This document shows, one piece after another, positions 5,800-7,653 of a stretch of 7,653 bases of DNA. The notes under the pieces are model-generated. The model was not told where the DNA came from and made no database searches. It saw nothing but the letters and a program-made list of their open reading frames with translations. The translations under genes were made by a program, and so were the position numbers. Origin of the DNA: an archaeon. Its GTDB lineage: Archaea; Thermoproteota; Nitrososphaeria; Nitrososphaerales; Gagatemarchaeaceae. Within the stretch, counting starts at the first letter, position 1. Each line of letters begins with the position of its first letter. The stretch is taken from positions 1 through 7,653 of the forward strand of contig JAKAPN010000047.1 in the NCBI GenBank assembly GCA_021822995.1, given 5' to 3'.

Positions 5800-5986
5800 A
5801 TGAAGTTCTGGGAGGAAGCAGGGAAGCCGGGGCGAACGGGGGCGGGGCGGCAGGCCCGGTGCCGCGTCCATGACCTTAGCAAACATGTCTGCCGCGGCGG
5901 CGTTGGGTGTCACCATCACAGTCGGCTTCGGGGGCCCCTCTGTCCTTTTCAGCAAGCCGCTCCTGTCTCTCTTCAGGCACGCTTAG
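5800..5986 (+). pseudogene. possible frameshifted small membrane protein gene
   Basis: An ATG at 5800 opens with MKFWEEAGKPGRTGAG in one frame. In the next frame, from about 5852 on (ATG at 5870), the sequence reads as a convincing single hydrophobic segment: MTLANMSAAAALGVTITVGF then GGPSVLFSKPLLSLFRHA, stop at 5984-5986. Third positions in the second part are G/C-biased as in real genes. The simplest reading is a broken gene of roughly 60 codons with one frameshift. Alternatively, the 38-residue frame starting at 5870 is itself a small protein. Neither start has a Shine-Dalgarno or TATA box, and the opposite strand is also open across 5749-5955, so support is weak. Confidence 0.22.
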
Positions 5987-6077
5987 GCCTCGAGGCTGAA
6001 CCCGCCCGGTAACAAAGCAACGCCGATTCCGGAGGCAGGGTCGATGATGGCCAAAGCCCAGTGAGATCTCCAGCTGT

Positions 6078-6104
6078 GTTACAAAGGTTACAGATGTTAC
6101 AGAC
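6078..6104 (+). repeat. three tandem copies of a 9-base repeat, GTTACA(A/G)A(N)
   Basis: GTTACAAAG (6078-6086), GTTACAGAT (6087-6095) and GTTACAGAC (6096-6104) follow each other without a gap. The 9-base period puts successive copies slightly less than one helical turn apart. The minus strand translates the block as VT-VT-VT, a linker type found in some archaeal plasmid and virus proteins, so it may instead be a coding relic. It lies about 80 bases past the end of the HEPN gene. Confidence 0.6.
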
Positions 6105-6181
6105 CAGGGAGCAAACCCCCCCTTGCGGCAAGACAGAAGGTCGAACGTGAACCACAACAACCGGGTTAGCAGTCGGCCTTG

Positions 6182-6604
6182 TCAGTCCGCCTTCGGCCCG
6201 ATGAGCCTTCCACACAGCTGGTGTATCCTCTTCGCCTCCTCAAGGTCCGCCCCGGACTCCACGGGGTCGTCAAAGACCTCGCCTGGCGGCTTCCCCGTCG
6301 CTTCGAGGCCGTAGAGGGCGGCGCTCCTCTTCGCCATCATCTCTGCAGAGAACACTGCCATCCTCTCGACCTCCTTCGCGAACCAACCCTCGAACCTGTC
6401 CTTGTAGAGGACGAGGATCTCTCCGACGTCATGGACCTTCGGGTACTCGATCCCCACCGACCTCAGTACCGCCTTCAGCGACAGCTCGGTGGCCTCCTGC
6501 GAGTACCTCACCACCTCCGGGTAGCTCCCTCTCGCCATCGCTGCCTCTCCCGCAAGGAGTCTCTCGCCCGCCCTCTTCAGGTAGTCCTTCGCGAAATCAT
6601 CCAT
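6182..6604 (-). CDS. HEPN domain protein of an MNT/HEPN pair
   Basis: HEPN proteins are four-helix RNA- or nucleotide-binding domains that often act as toxins beside an MNT nucleotidyltransferase. This one is 140 residues, a normal length. It shows the family plan: YLKRAGERLLAGEAAMARGS (9-27 region), then YPEVVRYSQEATELSLKAVL (28-47), the hallmark second helix, then GIEYPKVHDVGEIL (51-64), and later AALYGLEATGKPP (95-107). I see no RX4-6H catalytic motif; the only histidines are H58 and H128, and no arginine lies at the right distance before either. Ribonuclease activity of the standard kind is therefore doubtful. I chose the ATG at 6604. A TTG at 6610 overlaps the MNT stop (TTGA) and is possible, but would add only two residues. 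The gene is translated just behind MNT from the same transcript. Confidence 0.85.
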   Translation of the reverse strand: MDDFAKDYLKRAGERLLAGEAAMARGSYPEVVRYSQEATELSLKAVLRSVGIEYPKVHDVGEILVLYKDRFEGWFAKEVERMAVFSAEMMAKRSAALYGLEATGKPPGEVFDDPVESGADLEEAKRIHQLCGRLIGPKAD

Positions 6605-6606
6605 GC

Positions 6607-7344
6607 TCAAGGGGGGTGCGCCCTTCGCCTTTCAGCCGGAACAGGCTCCAGCTCCCAGTACCACGAACCCGATGGAGCCGCCACCCTCCTCGAACGGCTC
6701 TCCCTCAGCCTCCCCCTGACCCTCTCGAGCGCCAGCTTTAGCGTGTCGTCCCTGTCGAAGATCACGACCGCGTCCTGCGTCAGGTCCAGGAGGAACACGT
6801 CATTCGCCGCCAACTCGTCAACCTTCAGGACCGTCACGTCGACAAGGTGGAACTCCCCTGACTCGAGCCACTGCCTCGCCCTCAGCCTCGAGGTCGCGTC
6901 TTTGACGCGCCGCAGCTCCTTCAGCCTGTCGGCGTAACCGTCGCTCACGCCCCTGGCGACGGCAAGGAGGTCGATGTCGCTCGTCTTCCCCTCGTCGAGC
7001 CTGGCGCACGAGCCGAAGAGCGCGAGCGACACCAGCCTGTCCCCGTAGAGGCCGAAGAGCTCACCCACCGCGACCTCCAGGCACGGAAAGACGGTTCTGT
7101 CGCGGAACCTGTCGGACCAGCCGTTGGCAAGTCCGGAAAGCGCCGCGAGGGGTTCGACGGCGACATACCTCCCTCGCTTTGTTCGTACAATCCACCCGGC
7201 CGACGCGAGCCTCGAGAGAGCCAGGTTCAGATTCGTGCTGGATCCCCCGGCTTCCTTGGCTTCCTCCGTCGTGAACTCCGCGTGGCCAAAACGGGCGTAG
7301 ATCTGGGCGTAAAGCAGACCCAGCCACGATGGCACCCATCTCAT
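6607..7344 (-). CDS. MNT nucleotidyltransferase with N-terminal winged helix (antitoxin-like)
   Basis: The 245-residue protein has two parts. Residues about 8-66 look like a winged helix-turn-helix: FTTEEAKEAGGSSTNLNLAL as turn and recognition helices, then LASAGWIVRTKRGRYVAVEP as the wing. Residues about 88-200 are a minimal nucleotidyltransferase: ALFGSCARLDEGKTSDIDLL (108-127) gives G111-S112 and metal ligands D123 and D125, and VDVTVL (168-173) gives a likely third carboxylate, D169. The tail SWYWELEPVP resembles the YW-L-P ending of archaeal relatives. In characterised pairs (MntA/HepT) this enzyme inactivates HEPN by transferring AMP. The HTH fusion suggests it also binds its own promoter, which carries matching repeats. 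The ATG at 7344 fits a leaderless transcript. The gene is first in a two-gene operon, and its TGA ends two bases before the HEPN ATG. Confidence 0.87.
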   Translation of the reverse strand: MRWVPSWLGLLYAQIYARFGHAEFTTEEAKEAGGSSTNLNLALSRLASAGWIVRTKRGRYVAVEPLAALSGLANGWSDRFRDRTVFPCLEVAVGELFGLYGDRLVSLALFGSCARLDEGKTSDIDLLAVARGVSDGYADRLKELRRVKDATSRLRARQWLESGEFHLVDVTVLKVDELAANDVFLLDLTQDAVVIFDRDDTLKLALERVRGRLRESRSRRVAAPSGSWYWELEPVPAERRRAHPP

Positions 7345-7346
7345 AC

Positions 7347-7375
7347 TGATAGTATATCATATCCAATTAGTATAT
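7347..7375. promoter_or_regulatory. operator-like repeats at the MNT promoter
   Basis: TGATA (7347-7351) and TATCA (7355-7359) form a perfect inverted repeat with spacer GTA, lying between the TATA box and the start codon. TAGTATAT also occurs twice as a direct repeat (7350-7357 and 7368-7375), the second copy covering the TATA box. A regulator bound here, plausibly the MNT winged helix itself, would block transcription. Confidence 0.4.
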
Positions 7376-7378
7376 TAG
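7364..7378 (-). promoter_or_regulatory. TATA box of the MNT/HEPN operon (leaderless)
   Basis: On the minus strand the stretch reads CTAATATACTAATTG. Its centre near 7373 is about 28 bases upstream of the ATG at 7344, so transcription would start at or next to the start codon. It is by far the most AT-rich spot in this GC-rich part of the window. Confidence 0.55.
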
Positions 7379-7506
7379 AGTTTTTGTGGGACTGGTTGCG
7401 CCCCTGGGTGTCCAACGCGAGGTGCTTTAGGCCATACAATCAATCGGATTCCCACCGCCCGTCTAGACCTGAAGCGAACGAATTTCACCATCTGTCTGCA
7501 AGGAAG

Positions 7507-7523
7507 CCCGCCCACTCTGCGGG
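7507..7523 (-). terminator. possible terminator of the gene at the right edge
   Basis: CCCGC (7507-7511) and GCGGG (7519-7523) can pair. Read on the minus strand, the hairpin starts three bases after the stop codon at 7527-7529 and is followed by a pyrimidine-rich CTTCCTT. The stem is only five bases. Confidence 0.3.
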
Positions 7524-7526
7524 GCC

Positions 7527-7653
7527 CTAGCGCGCCCGCTTCACGACCCTCAGGCCCTTCGGGTCGTGCACCGCCTGGGTGTTGAAGAGGGACCGGAGCA
7601 GCGCGACCGTCGCCGGGTCGTGCGCCCCATCGACCAAGAGGAAGAGCGCGCTC
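7527..7653 (-). CDS. C-terminal end of an unidentified protein (partial)
   Basis: The minus strand is open from the window edge to TAG at 7529-7527, giving 41 residues: SALFLLVDGAHDPATVALLR followed by SLFNTQAVHDPKGLRVVKRA and R. Third positions are almost all G or C, and the composition (hydrophobic strand, helix, basic end) looks like genuine protein. I do not recognise the family. It runs in the same direction as the MNT/HEPN operon but is separated from it by about 180 bases that hold the MNT promoter, so the two are probably independent transcripts. Confidence 0.6.
   Translation of the reverse strand, partial: SALFLLVDGAHDPATVALLRSLFNTQAVHDPKGLRVVKRAR

Larger units (their letters stand above)
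5196..6181. other. gene-poor stretch of about 1 kb with hairpins and repeats
   Basis: I find no convincing gene here. A T5 run (5223-5227) after a G-rich stretch may end the acyltransferase transcript. TTTACTATTTAG (5389-5400) is TATA-like and could drive a short transcript, but the only nearby frames are a 25-residue one from a TTG at 5430 and a 36-residue basic one at 5563-5673, neither supported. The sequence is rich in small hairpins: 5274-5308, 5655-5667, 5712-5762 and 5775-5790. AGTTCGCGGG occurs twice, near 5437 and 5470. GC is high from about 5550 on. No tRNA, rRNA or CRISPR is visible. A decayed element or an unrecognised structured RNA are both possible. Confidence 0.5.

Noticed and set aside
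5807..5823. GGGAGGAAGCAGGG, resembling the SRP RNA helix 8 core
   Set aside because: The flanking arms needed for the conserved loop do not pair, and the AGGCCCGGAA side is absent at the right place.
6179..6937. 252-residue plus-strand frame across the HEPN and MNT genes
   Set aside because: It is the antisense of two genes with clear HEPN and nucleotidyltransferase motifs.
1..7653. CRISPR array
   Set aside because: The only tandem repeat is the 9-base triplet at 6078-6104, which has no spacers.

Overview
The window looks archaeal. It has a type IV pilin with the archaeal class III signal region, AT-rich TATA-like boxes about 25 bases upstream of several starts, both leaderless and Shine-Dalgarno-led starts, TTG starts at gene junctions, an archaeal-style HEPN/MNT pair, and frequent AGG and ATA codons. 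Base composition is moderately GC-rich but uneven. Sampled 60-base lines give about 45% GC in the gene at 3484-4242 and 60-67% in the HEPN/MNT genes. I lean to a Thermoproteota/Nitrososphaeria-like or Thermoplasmatota-like organism, but the sequence alone does not settle this.

Layout. (1) Bases 1-81 carry what looks like the right end of an IS200/IS605-type (TnpB) element, including the terminal hairpin. (2) Bases 130-1128 hold a small unknown membrane protein and a DUF5658-like four-helix membrane protein. (3) Bases 1157-1752 hold a pilin gene with two candidate TATA boxes, a small inverted repeat between them, and a terminator hairpin that runs into the next promoter. (4) Bases 1811-5195 are a tightly packed block of five co-directional genes: four polytopic membrane proteins of unknown function and one membrane acyltransferase of the OafA-like family. 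Three of the four junctions are 4-base overlaps. The fourth has a 67-base gap whose Shine-Dalgarno is part of a perfect hairpin. (5) Bases 5196-6181 are about 1 kb without a convincing gene but with hairpins, a possible broken small gene and a triple 9-base repeat. (6) Bases 6182-7344 on the minus strand hold an MNT nucleotidyltransferase with an N-terminal winged helix, followed directly by a HEPN gene, with a leaderless promoter and operator-like repeats upstream. (7) The last 127 bases are the 3' end of an unidentified minus-strand gene.

Most interesting point. The proteins starting at 2302 and 3484 are recognisably homologous (shared LN-LF--TSH, [IL]E---FD and [FL]TN signatures), and the one starting at 1811 fits the same C-terminal plan. 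The block is therefore a tandem family of divergent membrane paralogues, co-transcribed with a seven-helix protein carrying intramembrane glutamates and with an acyltransferase, and lying just behind a pilin. A cell-envelope or surface-glycan role is a reasonable inference but is not shown. The HEPN/MNT pair is a probable toxin-antitoxin or abortive-infection module whose HEPN lacks the canonical RX4-6H ribonuclease motif.
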